Shown here: in pieces, positions 21,501 to 36,300 of the stretch | Position numbering within the stretch: position 1 is the first letter of the stretch | Layout of the letters: each line of letters starts with the position of its first letter | Position numbers and translations under genes: made by a program | NCBI RefSeq assembly: GCF_950295315.1 | Contig: NC_080172.1 | Location: 82,665,118-82,729,117 of the forward strand | Direction of reading: 5' to 3' | Source: Erinaceus europaeus | Lineage: Eukaryota > Chordata > Mammalia > Eulipotyphla > Erinaceidae | Length of the DNA stretch: 64,000 bases | The notes under the pieces: model-generated | What the model saw: the letters and a program-made list of their open reading frames with translations, nothing else | What the model was told of the DNA's origin: nothing | Databases searched by the model: none

Positions 21501-24500
21501 AAAGATTCAGTTTGTGTTTTGAAAAACTTCAAGACATACAATTAATTTTCCCCGTCTCGTATTATTTATATGACTACGTTTTGCTAGGAGTGTACATAAA
21601 CACCATTCCCACCACCAAAAGACTGTGACCCTCCCACCCACTCCCACCCCCCCACTGGCCCAGGAAGCTGCATGTCTACCCCTCACCACAGGGTTTTTAC
21701 TTTGGTGCCATACTCTAAACTCAGTCAGATTCTGATTTGAGTTTCCCTTTCAGATCTTCTTACTCAACTTCTGTTGATGAGTGGGATCATCCCATACTCA
21801 TCTTTATCTTTCTGACTTAGCTCACTTAACATAATTCCTTCTAGCTCTGACCAAGATGGGTCAGAGAGGGTGGGTTCATTGTTCTTGACAGCTGCATAGT
21901 ATTCCATTGTGTATATAGACCACAGCTTTCTCAGCCACTCATCTGTTGTTGGGCACCTGGGTTGCTTCCAGGTTTTAGCTATTATGAATTGTGCTGCTAT
22001 GAACATAGGAGTACACACCTCTTTTTGGTTGGGTGTTATGGAGTCCTTGGGGTATAACCCCAAGAGAGGAATTACTGGATCATATGGAAGGTCCATGTCT
22101 AGCCTTCTGAGAGTTTACCAGGCTGCTCTCCAGAGAGGCTGGACCAATTTACATTCCCACCACCAATGTAAAAGGGTTCCTCTGTCCCCACAACCTCTCC
22201 AGCATTTGTTGCTGCTGTCCTTTTTGATGTATGCCATTCTTACAGGAGTGAGGTGGTATCTTAGTGTTGTCTTAATTTGCATTTCTCTGACAATCAGTGA
22301 CCTAGAGCAGTTTTTCATATGTTTGTTAGCCTTTTGGATCTCCTATGAGGTGAATGTTTTGTTCATATCCTCTGCCCATTTTTCGATGGGGTCATTTGCT
22401 TTTTTGGTGCTAAGTTTGATGAGCTCTTTTATATATTTTAGTGATTAGTTTCTTGTCTGATGTATGGCATGTGAAGATCTTCTCCCATTCTGTGAGTGGT
22501 CTCTTTGTTTGTTTAATAGTTTCTTTGGATGTGCACAAGCTTTTCAATTTGATGTAGTCCCATTGGTTTGTTTCTGCTTTCGTCTTCCTTGCAATTGGGT
22601 TTGATTCTTCAAAGATGTCCTAGAGGTGTAGGTGGGAAAGTGTTTTACCAATGTTTTCCTCTAAGTATTTGATTGTTTCTGGTCTGACATCTAGGTCTTT
22701 GATCCATTTGGAGTTGATTTTTGTTTCTGGTGAGATAAAGTGGTTCAATTTCATTCTTCTGCATGTTTCAACCCAGTTTTCCCAGCACCATTTATTGAAG
22801 AGAGCCTCCTTTTTCCATTTAATGCTTTGGGCCCCCTTATCAAATATTAGATGTCCATAGATGTGGGGATTTATTTCTAGGCTTTCAATTCTGTTCCACT
22901 GGTCTGTGTGCCTATTTTTGTTCCAGTACCAGGCTGTTTTGATGATGATGGCTTTATAATATAGTGTAAGGTCTGGGAGCGTGATGCCTCCATTTCTGTT
23001 TCTTTTCCTTAAGATGGTTTTGGCAATTCTAGGTGTTTTCATGTTCCAAATAAATGACTGTAGTGTTTGTTCTATTCTCTTAAAGAAGCTTGGTGGAACT
23101 TTGATGGGTATTGTATTAAATTTGTATATGGCTCTGCGGAGAATATTCATTTTGATGATATTTATTCTTCCAATCCATGAGCATGGGATATCTTTCCATT
23201 TCTTGGTATCAGTTTCTATTTCCTTGAGTAGCGACTCATAGTTTTCAGCATACAAGTCTTTCACTTCTTTGGTCAACTTTATTCCTAGGTATTTGATTGA
23301 TTTTGCTGAAACAGTAAATGGGAGTGATTTCTGGATGTCTTCTTCTTCAGATTTAGTGTTTGCATAAAGAAATGCCACTGATTTTTGTACATTGATTTTG
23401 TAGCCTGATACCTTGCTATGTTGCCCAATAACTTCCAGTAGTTTTATGCTGGATTCTTTAGGTTTTTCTATGTATACTATCATATCATCTGCAAATAGTG
23501 AGAGCTTGACTTCTTCCCTTCCAATCTGTATTCCTTTGATTTCTTTCTCTTGCCTGATTGCTATGGCAAGAACTTCCAATACTATGTTGAAGAGTAACAG
23601 TGGACAGCCCTGTCTAGTCCCCAATCTGAGGGGGAATGCTTTCAGCTTCTGTCCATTGAGTATGATGTTGGCTGTAGGCTTGCTATATATAGACTCCACT
23701 ATCTTGAGGAATTTCCCATCTCTTCCCATGTTTTGTAGAGTTTTGAGCATGAATGGGTGTTGGATTTTGTCAAAGGCTTTCTCTGCATCTATTGAGATAA
23801 TCATGTGGTTTTTGGCTTTGCTTTTATTGATGTGGTGAATGGCATTGATTGACTTACGGATGTTGAACCAGTCTTGCATTCCTGGGATGAATCCCACTTG
23901 GTCGTGATGAACAATCTTTTTGATGTGTTGCTGTATCCGGTTGGCCAAGATCTTGTTTAATATTTTGGCATCTATGTTCATCAGAGATATTGGTCTGTAG
24001 TTTTCCTTTTTTGTTTTGTCCCTATCAGCTTTTGGTATCAGGGTGATGTTGGCTTCATAGAAGGTGGAAGGGAGTATTCCTGTTTCTTCAATCTTATGGA
24101 AAAGCTTAAGAAGTATGGGTATTAACTGTTTCCTGAAAGTTTTGTACAATTCATTTGTGAAGCCATGTGGTCCAGGACTTTTGTTGTTGAGGAGGTTCTT
24201 AATAACGGTTTCAATTTGTCTGTGATTGGTTCATTTAGATTTTGTAGCTCTTCTTGGTTCAGTCAAACCGGGATTCTTAAGCTGGTCTTTTCGCTTCCCC
24301 CCATGTGTGCTTAACCCACTGTGCTACCACCCAGCCCCCTTAGAAGTCATTCTTAACTTTCCTACTCCACATTTTCAGATACTAGATATCTCCACTTTTT
24401 TCCCTCCGAACATACTTGTCGCTCTTCTATTCTTTTCTTGTTTTGACTCCTTTTGCCTGCAGTCTGCTCCTCAGTTTAAAGGAAATCACCATGAAGAATT

Positions 24501-27235
24501 GGAACATGGTGGGCGGTCGGGGCTGAGGGAGGCCGTGTCACGCCTGGTTAAGTGCACACTTTTACAGTGCTCAAGGACTCACCTGCAGGAGGAAAGTTTC
24601 ATGAGAGATGAAGCAGGGCTGCAGATGTCTCTCTCTTTCCCTCTCTATCGCCCTCTCCCCTCTCAATTTCTGTCTCTATCCAGAAAATACAATAAATAAA
24701 TATTTATAAAAAAAGAATTAGAACATGGGTTGGGGTAGATAGCATTATACAAAGAGACTCATGCCGGAGGCACCAAAAATCACAGTTTCAAATCCCATAA
24801 GCGAGAGAGCTGAGTAGTGCTATGGTCAAAACAAACAAACAAACAAAAAAAATTGGAGCGTGCCATTCTCATGCTTGATATCCTGAGTTAATGATTTTTA
24901 AGATCTCTAAAGATGAGAAACTACTGAAAGGTGCTTGGAGGCTACTACTTTACCTTTTTTTCTCTAAATCCTGATTAGAACTTTATTCTTAGTGTCTGAG
25001 CTATCTAGAACCTTTTTTTGCTTCATTCTGGTTTTCTGAGTTATGGTTGTCCACACTACCACCTTTTCTTGCAAAGTTCTTGTCTTGATTCCTAACTGGT
25101 ATATATTTGTTTTGCTGTGTTTCCATATGAATAGTTAATTACAATGAGATTTCTTCCTTGATGACTGAACTCCTTGAGATATCTGTCTAAAAAGATTTGT
25201 CACCCCAACATCTCTGTTACTTTGTAGGTACTCTATAAATGCTTGTTGAATAAATGAGATCTTGTACAAGTTCTACCTCACCTATGGTCCTTAAATTTTC
25301 TTGCCATTCCCCCACCCTTCCAAACTCCCCTCTGTTGCCTCAAGTTCCTCAATTGTCAGTTCTCCTGTGAAATTTTTAAAACATTGAATATACTGTAAAG
25401 TCACATTGTCATCTAGTGACTAAAATCCTTTCTGTTGTACAAACTTATTAGTGGAAATTGAGCTAACATCATAGGTCTTCTACTTTGCCATCAATTTAGT
25501 ATTGCCCATAGAAATAACCAAATTCAGGGCCAGGTGGTGGCTCACCTTTTTAAGTACTCACATTACAGTGCTCAAGGACCCAGATTCAAGCCCCTGGTCC
25601 CCACTTCAGGGGGAAAGCTTCGCTAGTAGTAAACCAGGTCTGCAGGTGTCTGTCTGTCTCTCTGCCCCTCCCCTCAATTTCTGTCTATTCAATAATAAAT
25701 AAAAATATTTTTTAAAAAATAATCATATTCAACTGCTAAGTAATTTTATTTATTTGAACCTGAGTCCTTGGAGCCTCAGGTATGAGTAACTGCAGTGCTA
25801 TCTCCCCAGGTGCGTTTGAACCAATTCTTAAGAAATTTCAAACAACAATATAAAATTAATTTTGTACTTTCTTATGTTTCAAATCCCACATTTCCTGCAT
25901 TTTACTCAGACATCAATTCTGATTTTGAGTCATATTAGTATCTTTGATTCTTATCACATGCTTTGTGTTTTGGGGGTTGGTGCACAAGCCTCCTAGCTTA
26001 ACTTTTCTGAGTTTTGCCCCCTTTTAATCCATCTGCTACATGTTTACCAGAATGATACAAAACTTTCATCTGATCATGTGAGTCTTAACATCCTTTAATG
26101 GCTTCCTATTGCTTTTAGAGGTACATATATAGAGTATAATGTATATGTAAAAGAATTTAGTTGTATGTCCCTCTAGCTTATCTCTCATCACTGCGATAGT
26201 CCAACCCACACTTAAGCCGTATTTTAATGCCTCCTGCTCTCAAGCCTTACAGCTGATTAGCCAGTGCTGCCTTTACCTCTGCTTTGCTCCTTACCATCTT
26301 CCCCATTTACTCGCCCAACTCCTTTACATTCTTGTCAGTCTTTCTCCTTCCTGGATGTTGCAATCCTTCATGCCCATCCTGAACTCTGTGTTTCAGTGAC
26401 ACATTTTATTTATGTAGCATGTTTGTTTCCTTGTCTGTCCTTGAGATAGTGAGTATGTAAATGTTAGTGCTCAAAAAAAAAGTTTTTAATAAATGTTTAC
26501 TGGTGATTGTCATTATTAGTAATTCTGGAATGCACTGTTAACTACTTTTTAATGTCTTTTTTTTTTTTCTTAATAGCCTCAAGGAATCGGTTCACCTAGT
26601 GTTTATCATGCGGTTATCGTTATCTTTTTGGAATTTTTTGCTTGGGGATTATTAACAGCACCCACCTTGGTGGTAAGTAATCTTTCAACTTACTTATCTG
26701 ACTTTAAAATCTTTTTTTTTTTTCTTTCAGGGATTCCCCATTTTCCTTTCCTAGGTTAAAATATCCATGAATGCTGTCAGCCTTTCAATACTGTATTTTA
26801 TATCCACTTAATACCATGTTCTCCTATTTTAGTTGTGCTGTCCAACTTTCATTTCTGCCTTATTTGCGGAGTGGAGGACTTGGACAGGTGTGATTCTTCT
26901 AGGAAGGACTTAGTAACCGCTTTACTTGAGTAGAATGAAAAAGATTATTCATTGAGAAGCTTAGGGAAGATGATGCCTGTGATTTCTATCAGTCAGAATT
27001 TTTATTTTGAGATTCATTGATGTCATTCTTTTCATTTAGGCCAAGGCTATAGACGAAACCATCTAGAAAAGTGATTCTTTCTGTAGACTTAAGGTGATTT
27101 TACTGAAATATTTCCAGGTTTGGGTGGGAGTAGATAGCATAATGGTTATGCAAAGAGCCTCACGTCTGAGGCTCCAAAGTTTCAGGTTCAGTTTCCTCAC
27201 ATCATCATAAGTCAGAGGAGAACAGTACTCTGGTA

Positions 27236-27307
<72 letters not shown>

Positions 27308-30300
27308 TTGTGTGTGTATGTATTTCTAGGTTTGAAACCTTAGGAAAAAACCTACAGGCCTTAACAAAAGAACTCGGGTGATAAGACTAGTTTTTGCCTT
27401 TCAGTGTCTATGATTGGAATGAAATGAAGGAAAGAACAGTTAGAATGTTTATTTTGAAAGATATAATTAAGGTAAATGTACAGCTTACCAAGTCCTAGAA
27501 CAGAATAAAGAGACAGATAATATTTCATGAACTTGTTCATTGTTAAACAAAGCATTTTTGGGGGGAGAAAAAACAATTGTTTATAAATAAATTCAGTCTT
27601 CTAAATTGATTGAATCAGTCCAAGAAATTTACATTTGGGAGTGGGGGGGGGGCACAGTGGTGCACTCGATTGAGAGCACACATTACCATGCACAAAGACC
27701 TTGGTTCAAAACTCCAACTTCTACCCGCAGGGTGGAAAGCGTCAAGAGTGATGAAGCAGTGCTGTAGCTCTGTCTCCATCTTCCATCTTAATTTCTCTCT
27801 GTCCTATCAAATAAATTTTAAACACAGAAAAGATGCCTGCTGGTGAAAGTGGATTCATCATGTAGGCACTGAATACCAGTGAGGAAGGGGGAGGGAGGTG
27901 AAAGAAGAAAGATAAGTAAATTTATCTTCCATATTTCTTGTCATATTTGTTGTATGACTATATAATCATTTTTTTCAAAACATATGGATAAGTAAGACAT
28001 ATCTTGAACATTAAGCTCATATTCATCAGTGCTTCTAAAATGAACTTCAGACAAATCTTTTTGCAATAAATCTTGTACTACAAGTCAGAATAAAATAGTT
28101 CAGTGAATAATAAGTTGCTTTACGTACAATTGTAGGAATGACTTGAGTACATTTTGACTTAAATTCTTTCCTTATTAAGAGAGTTTGTTTACCTGTAGTG
28201 AATTATCAATTTTGTATAAATAGACTTTCAAAATAATGAAAATGTGAACCTTTAGAACATGGTATTTTTTTTCTTGTTGTCACTGGGGCTTCACCCTCCA
28301 GGCTGACTTTCACATACAAAGAGAGACAGAGATAGAGAGACAGAGACTCATAGCACCAGATCTATTTTACTGCCTTGGGGCCTGGCTCATACCTGGGTCC
28401 TGTGTGTGACAAAGCAGGCACACTATCCAAGTAAGCTATTTGGCTGGCCCTTATTGCCTTTTATTTGTTTCTCAATAATTGTTGATGGGAAACTTTCAAA
28501 ATTTATACGTTTCCTGCCTTCACAATCCAAATACACAGATTTGGAACTTTATGAGATGTGATGCAAGTTCATTATGACATGTGTAGCTTCATTGTATTCC
28601 ATAACCTGATGTCAAAGGCTACTGAGGTGATATGACAACTGTGGGTCTCACAACTATTCCTAATGTTCCAGTGTATTATTTATAATCTTATCAGTTTAAA
28701 AGAATATTTATTTATGAATAACACAAGAAAGAGAGGAGGTAGAGAGCCAGAGCATCACGCTGGTGGTACATGTGAGGTCAGGAAATGAGCTTGGGACCCT
28801 ATGCTTTTAAGTCTTGTATTACCAAGACTTACTAACAGTTAATTATTCCTCAAGCTAAGCACTATAGAAGTAAAAGAGATCATTCTAATTCTTCTAAAGC
28901 CCCCCCCCCATAGTATGCCAGAAGTTATATTAAATAGTTTCTCTTCCCAAAGAGATTTCCCCAACTTTCTCCATCTTATGGTGTTTCTGGGTCTGTTTTT
29001 CTTGAATGATGCTATGGCATAATAGAAACATTTGCTTTTAAGTCAAAATTGAACTCTGTTGCCTTGGATATAATATGGTAATATTATTTAATGTTTGAGC
29101 TAAATTAGGGTGTACATATAAAACTTCTATATGTAGCCTTTTGGGAAATGGTAGCTAGGGGACAGGGACAGACCCAGGTTCAAGCCCTTGGTCCCCACCT
29201 GCAGGGGGGAACTTCATAAGAAGTAAACTCTTGCAGATCTCTCTCTCTCTCTCTCTCATTACCCCTCCCTATCTTTCCCCCTCTCTCTCAATTTCTCTCT
29301 CTCAATCCAAAATAAATACAATTAAAAAAAAAAAAATCCTTCCCAGTCTCTTGTTTTAGGTAATATGTAACTACCTGTAATGGCCTTATTAGTCAGTTAT
29401 ATATGAGAAGGATAGCATAGTGATTAACATTGTGGACTTTCATAGCTGGGGAGAAAGCTCATTGGTACAGCATGCACGCCTAAGGTTCTGAGTTCAGTTC
29501 CCAGTAACACATGTACAGGATTGGTGTTCTGCTCTCTATTTCTTTCATGAGGAAATCTCTCTGCCTCACGTGAAATAAAATACAACATAAATAGTTCACA
29601 GTCTGATACAGGAGCGCAAGGCTTGTGAGACACCTTCTTGGAACCCCAGCCCACATATGCCAGAGGGATGCTCTGTTTTTTCTCTATCACTAGGAAAGTT
29701 AAATGTTAAAATAATACATATCCTATGGAAAATGAACATTTTTTATTTAGAAAATCTCACAGCAGTCCAATATATTAGTAAGACAAAAAAAATGCAGCTT
29801 TACTTTTTTAACGCTAAGGGAAAATTACAGAATTATAAACACAAATCGTGTTTACAGCCTACATCAAATTGCTTATAAGGCTCAGTGTAATAGAAGACAG
29901 AGAATTAAGACAAAGAGTATTTAGTAGTGAAAGGTTCATAGCTTCAAGTTAAATATTTATCAGTTGTTTTTACTCCAGATGGAACTTTTCATGCAATAGA
30001 TCTGATCTGCACTTTTCCTAAAATGTAAAATAACAATATACACCCTGGTTTCACGTAAGTACTTTAGGCACAGCTGAGTGCACAGCTGTGGAAATCTACG
30101 TCTCAGATATCAAGAATTCCTGATACAATAAAATGGTGCAAACTTAACAAAAAAGAAAAAAGAAATCTTTGAAATGAAGTAAATAATGAATTCTCAAGCT
30201 TAACTTCCTGTGTTTTAGTTTTGCCAATTACTAATAATGCAATCTTGAACAAAACATTTGGCCTCTATGTGTGTCAGTATCTTAACAAGGCTATTATGAG

Positions 30301-33300
30301 GAATTGAAGGAAATAATGTATGTAAGATGCCCAACTTAGTGGTTTTTGACATACTAAGTATCATACAAATGTTTGGTATTATTAATATTTACTTATATAT
30401 ACCATATAAAATTGGAATAAAATTAGATTGTACTGTGAAAGCATGTTTTAAAATGGAAATTACTTAATTAACAATAGTAATAATTTTTGTTTTTATTCTC
30501 TAGGTACTACATGAAACCTTCCCTAAACATACGTTTCTGATGAATGGCCTAATTCAAGGAGTAAAGGTAAGATCAGTCACACATACGCATACCCATATAC
30601 TTTCGTGCCTATAATTCTGCTCGTATATTAAATTAGTTAATTGACTAATTAAGTATTAGTTTTTACAGTGGGAGCATATCTGGTTGACAAGATAGTTTGC
30701 TTGGATAGTGTGCTTATTATGTCATGCATGTGACCCAGGTTCGAGTCCAGCCCCCATTGCACTGCAGGAAACTTTGCTGCTGTGGTATTTTTCCCTTTCT
30801 CCCTTTGTCCCTTTGTCTGTTTCTATCTGAAAAAGGTTGGCCAGAGCAGTGAAACCCTAGTGATAACATCAGCAGCAGCAACAACAACTATATATATGCT
30901 TCAGGATTTCTTAATCCTTTTTAAACTAACTGGGTTGTAATTATGCCTTGACTCAAGTAGAGCTTAGTTTGTATGTGATAAACCATGCCTTAAGAGATTT
31001 CTGAATGCTTTGTAAACTAACAAATGGAGATTAAGGAGAAAGAACTTTGGGCTTGGGAAACAGCATAATAGTTATGCAAACAGACTCCTATTCCTGAGGA
31101 ACTTGAAGTCAAGTTCCCAGATTCAGTCCCCCACACCACCATAAAATAAAATAGATAAGAAAGAACTTTTAAACAATGCATGAATATAAAATAATACCAA
31201 TATAGAAAATTTTAATTAACCTACATAATCTTTTTTTTTTTCTTTTTACCAGAGCACTGGTCAGCTCTGGTTTATGGTGGTGCGGGGGATTGAGCCTGGG
31301 ACTTCAGAGCCTCAGACTTGGCAGTTTGTTTGCATAACCATTATGCTATCTACCCCTGCCTTTATCCTTCATACTCTTGTTGTTTAATTTGTTCAGATTT
31401 TCTAAGCAGGTAATCAGCAGTATCCTCTTTCAAGAATTACTAACATGGAGTTATTGTGGTTAAGAGTTTATTAGAGCATGTTATGTTATATGTAATCAGA
31501 GCCCTAGGCAATCTTAGAAAAACTTTGTCTTTAGTTTCCAAAGTTTGGTAATATTGAGCTGGAGGGAAGAGAGCTCTCTGGGTAGGACATGTCCTCTGCC
31601 ATGTGCATGACCCAAATTTGTGCCCTTAAATCACATGGTCCGTTGGCCAGTCATGAATGAGTGAGTGAGTGAGTGAGTGAGTGAGTGAGTGAGTGAGTGA
31701 GTGAGTGAGTTGAGTGAGTGAGTGAGTGAGTGAAATGTGGACCCGGGAGTGATGAAATCATGTATTTGTGAGGCCCTGGCTCTGTTTAATTAGTTATTAA
31801 TTGATGATTTCTTCACTTTAGAAGTAAGATTGCTTGAAATCCTTCTATGATAATACAATTCTTTTCATTTGCTCATTGAGGCAACATGTACAGTATCCTT
31901 TTTTTATTTTCTCTCTTAGGGTCTGTTGTCATTCCTCAGTGCCCCTCTTATTGGTGCTCTTTCTGATGTTTGGGGCCGAAAGTCCTTCTTGCTGCTAACA
32001 GTATTTTTTACATGTGCCCCAATTCCTTTAATGAAGATCAGCCCATGGTATGTGCATATTCACCGGATGACTGATGAATATTATTTTCTGTTAATTTCTA
32101 GTTATTCCCTTATTTCACTATTTTTCTATCCTTTCTGTGTAGGATTTAATGTTTTTTCTTCTGGTACATTTATTCTTTAACATAGAGAACTGGACCCATA
32201 AAAATAGACTAGTTAGCCAGTGATGGCTCATTCAATTTCTCTCTGTCTCTGTCCAGAAATTATATATGGAATTAAATATTTAAAAATATGCTAGCTAAGT
32301 AATAGTTCATAAAGACTTTAGGAACTGGGTGGTATTTACAAGAAGCTATAAACTACTGGCTTGTCTGCTTTGAGATTTCACAATCCAAATTCCATAGCAG
32401 TTATCTTAGTTTCTGAGAGAGGCTGCTAATTTTTTCTTTCCTTTTTTTTTTTTCTTCTTTTCTTTTCTTTCCTTTTCTTTTCTTTCACTTTCTTTATTGG
32501 GGGGTTAATGGTTTAACAGTAAAATACAATAGTTTGTACATGCGTAACATTTCCCAGTTTTCACATAACAATAGAACCCCCATTAGGTCCTCCTCTGCCA
32601 TCATGTTCCAGGACCTGAACTCTCCAACCTCCACCCCCACCCCAGAGTCTTTTACTTTGGTGCGGTACACCAATTCCAGTCCAAGCTCTTAGTGTTTTCC
32701 CTTCTGATCTTGTTTTTCAACTTCTGCCTATGAGTGAGATCATCCCATATTCATCCTTCTGTTTCTGACTTATCTCACTTAAATTTTTTAAGTAGAATGC
32801 TAAAAACACAGTTAATTTCTTATCTATTTTAATCATAATAGGTTCTTTGCATATTAAACCCAAATGATAGTTGCTTAAAGTAAAAAAAAAAGAAAGAAAA
32901 GAAACAAAAAACACACAACGCAGGGATTCTGGGGGAGAGACTTGTCTTTCTCTTCATGTAAAAGAAGCCTGGGGGGGGGGGACAGCATAATGGTTATGCA
33001 AACAGACTCTCATGCCTGAGGCTCCTAAATCCCAGGTTCAGTCATCCCCCCCCCACCCCCCACACACACACAACACCATAAACCAGAGCTGAGCAGTGCT
33101 CTGGTGTTTCTCTCTCTTTGTATCTCTCTACATCTCTCTCAAAAAAATTAAATTAAATTAAATTTTTAAAAAAAGAAGAAGAAGCCTGGAGCAGAGCACT
33201 CCCTAAGTGGTAGAGCAGTTCCAGGACACCAGACTTTTCTGTCTTCTTGCTCTGCCATCACCTCAGTGCCTGAGATGGCTGCTTGGGCACCATCTCATGT

Positions 33301-36300
33301 TACACATCAGACACCAAGATGGAAGGTGTGGCAAGGGAGAGTATGCCAGCTTTCTTTAAAGAAAAATATAGAATGGCCACCCTGCGTAATACCAGGTTTT
33401 CACATGGGTGTGAGTGAAGGTCAGGGCAGTCGACAGTAAGAAACTGATTCTCCTAAGGTAATAGAGCTCAATTTACTTGGAGGTTTTAGTAAGACTCTAA
33501 TATTCTATTCCACTGAGAAGTAATGTTAGTTGATTATAAAATTGTAGGTGGGTTATATTTCCATGCTGGTGCCCAGAAAGACCAAGGCTACGTGTGGCTT
33601 AGGTTCTTCCTGTCATAGACTAGATATAACTCTGAACACCAACAAATATAAGAAATGAACAAAAAAGTCTGCTGTGGGAAGAATGTTTTTAAAAATTTAG
33701 TCAAGAATCAAGCCCTGCTGAGGTTTATTTTGAAATTTCATTAAGATTGTACAGGGCTATTGCTGGGATTTTGGTGTCTGCATGACAAACCCACCACTCC
33801 CAACAGCTTTTTTTTTTTTTTTAATTAGATAAGACCGAGAAATTGAGGGGAGCAGAGGGGAAGACAGGAAGGAGAGAGAAACACTGCTTTACCAGTTGTG
33901 AAGCTTCCCCCATGCAGGTAGAGACTGGAACCTCAAACCTGGGCCCTTGGCCTGATTACACTTGATTTTAAAAACTAAATATCAGCATTATAATAAAAAC
34001 TTATTCGTACCCAGATATTTTGAGATCATGTATATAAAAGTACAGATATAAAAATATTTCTCCAATCTTTCAGTAACTGTTCTCAGTTATTTATGAACAC
34101 TGCTGTACAGGTTTCTTCTGTATAAAGACTGGGTTTTTTGTTTTTTGTTTTATCCAACATTTGAAGAGCTAAATATTACTTACAGGGGGAAAAAAAAGTC
34201 CAACTTTCTATATATAGGCTTGAAACAAATAGGTTATTCATCAGTTTCATTTACTGAATTTTGTTTTTTGTATAGGACTGTGGTAGGAAATAGCAATGGC
34301 TGAATTATAATTTAGTTTGTTTTTATATTTAGTAGAATTAAAGCCATCTGACAGTTCAGTAGTTGGATGGCAGATCTAAATATAGGGTTGGGGAGATAGC
34401 ATACTGGTTATGGAAAAGACTTTCATGCCTAAGGCTCTGAGGTCCCAAATTCAATCCCTAATACCACCATAAGCCAGACCAGAGTAGTACTTTTGTGTCT
34501 ATCTCTCCCTACCTCTCTCTCTCTCTACTACCCCTCCATGTATATTTTTCTTTGTATCTCATTAAAATAAATAATTTTTAAAAGAGCTGGATATGTTCTT
34601 AAGTTTTAAATGTTCCTGAATATTAGCTGAGTGGCTATCAAGGTGCTACTTATAGCTATAATTTATGATTTATAGAATTAATCCATAGACTGTCTAGCTA
34701 AACTGTTGACTGAAAATAGCTATTTAATTTAATGATAGAAATGAAAGTTAAGGTACTTGTCATTGTCACAACTATTTATTTTTTTATCAATTGTCTTTCA
34801 ATTCTAGGTGGTACTTTGCTGTCATATCTGTTTCTGGAGTTTTTGCAGTGACTTTCTCCGTGGTATTTGCATATGTAGCAGATATAACCCAAGAACATGA
34901 AAGAAGTATGGCTTACGGACTGGTATGTGTATTTATTTTGTACCTTTGTGTTGAATACACTTGTTTTTAAAATGATCTCATTATGGAGAAACAAAAGCTT
35001 TTGTACCACAAGTATATATATAACATATTTCATAATAATAAATTGCAGTAAACATTTTCTCAGTACAAAGCAAGATGAGTTTTGAGACTTTGTTTATTGT
35101 TTGTCACATATCTGATTTTAAATTAAAGCAGACTTTTTTTTCTCCTTTTGTTGCCCTTGTTTTTTTTATTGTTGTAGTTACTATTGTTATTGTTACTGAT
35201 ATCGTCATTGTTGGATAGGACAGAGATAAATGGAGAGAGGAGGGAAAGACAGAGGGGGAGAGAAAGAGATACCTGCAGATCTGCTTCACTGCCTGTGCCA
35301 GTCCTCACACTTTGAGCCACCTGTGCTTAACCCACTGCGCTACCACCCGACTCCCTATTTTTTTACCTTGAAGAAGTCCAACAGAAATTCATAATAAAGG
35401 GTGTGCATGTGTGTCTGGGACGTCACACACGCACAGCCCCACCACTCCTGACTGACTTCCCCAGATAGAGTGTAATAGAATGAGAGAGTGGCTCCACAGC
35501 AGTGAAGTTCCCTCCGGTGCTATAGTGCACTCATGTGCCAGAGACTTGAACTTGGGCTGCACACGTGGCAAGGCAAGTGCCCTACCAGGTCATCTGTCTA
35601 CTGAGACCTCTGCATCTTGTTTGTTTAATGGGGAGCAAATAACCAGAGAGTCTTTTTGGCAAGTGTAGCGCTAGAGATTGAACTTGGGACCTCATTCATG
35701 TAGTTCTGCACTTTACTACTGCACCATCTGCCCTGTTCTTTCTTTCTCCTGTGCAGTTTAAATCCTATATCCTCAAGTGAAAAATGACACCGAAACTGAA
35801 TAAAGCTCAAGTAAAGGAGCAGCAGCAGTCCTTGTACTTCTGTAATCACTACTTTATTTATTGTTATTTTTAATGACACTGATTTCTTATTATCTGTCAT
35901 GTGTAATCTGCTGCCACATCCATTACTAATATGCAGGCCATCTTGTCCAGTGAGCCAGATGAGGTGACACACATGGGTTTTGTCATCTTCTTTATTAGAC
36001 TTGAATGAGTTTCCTTAGAGATTTAAAGAGACCTTGTTAGAAATGTGCTTAAAGCACATCTCATTCTTCTTAACCCAACCACCTGAAAGATCACCACATT
36101 CAGTTTTTACCATGGATTACTTAGCACTACTGCTAATGAGAACAGACACCTCAAAACATCTTTTCAGCTTTATTTTAGCCAGCTCTGAATGCATATTCAA
36201 GTAGATATTTAATTTCAATGCTGGGGGTGGGTAATCACCATGAGACGAGATTTCCTCGGGGCTATCTGGAGATGTCCTAAAATCTAGCATTACACAAGTC

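Larger units (their letters stand above)
20938..24264 (-). mobile_element. 5'-truncated L1 LINE, about 3.3 kb
   Basis: Minus-strand L1: a T run at 20939-20951 (poly(A) of the element), about 0.8 kb of 3' UTR-like sequence, the ORF2 C-terminus, then the reverse transcriptase half of ORF2. The 5' end breaks inside ORF2 near 24264 against a family A SINE fragment. It sits in MFSD14A intron 1, antisense to the gene. Confidence 0.9.

Noticed and set aside
31657..31734. CRISPR-like regular repetition
   Set aside because: A simple tetranucleotide repeat without spacers, in a eukaryotic intron.
31926..32180. 84-codon frame starting [12 protein letters not shown]
   Set aside because: It is MFSD14A exon 4 read through its donor into intron; the real exon ends at 32047.
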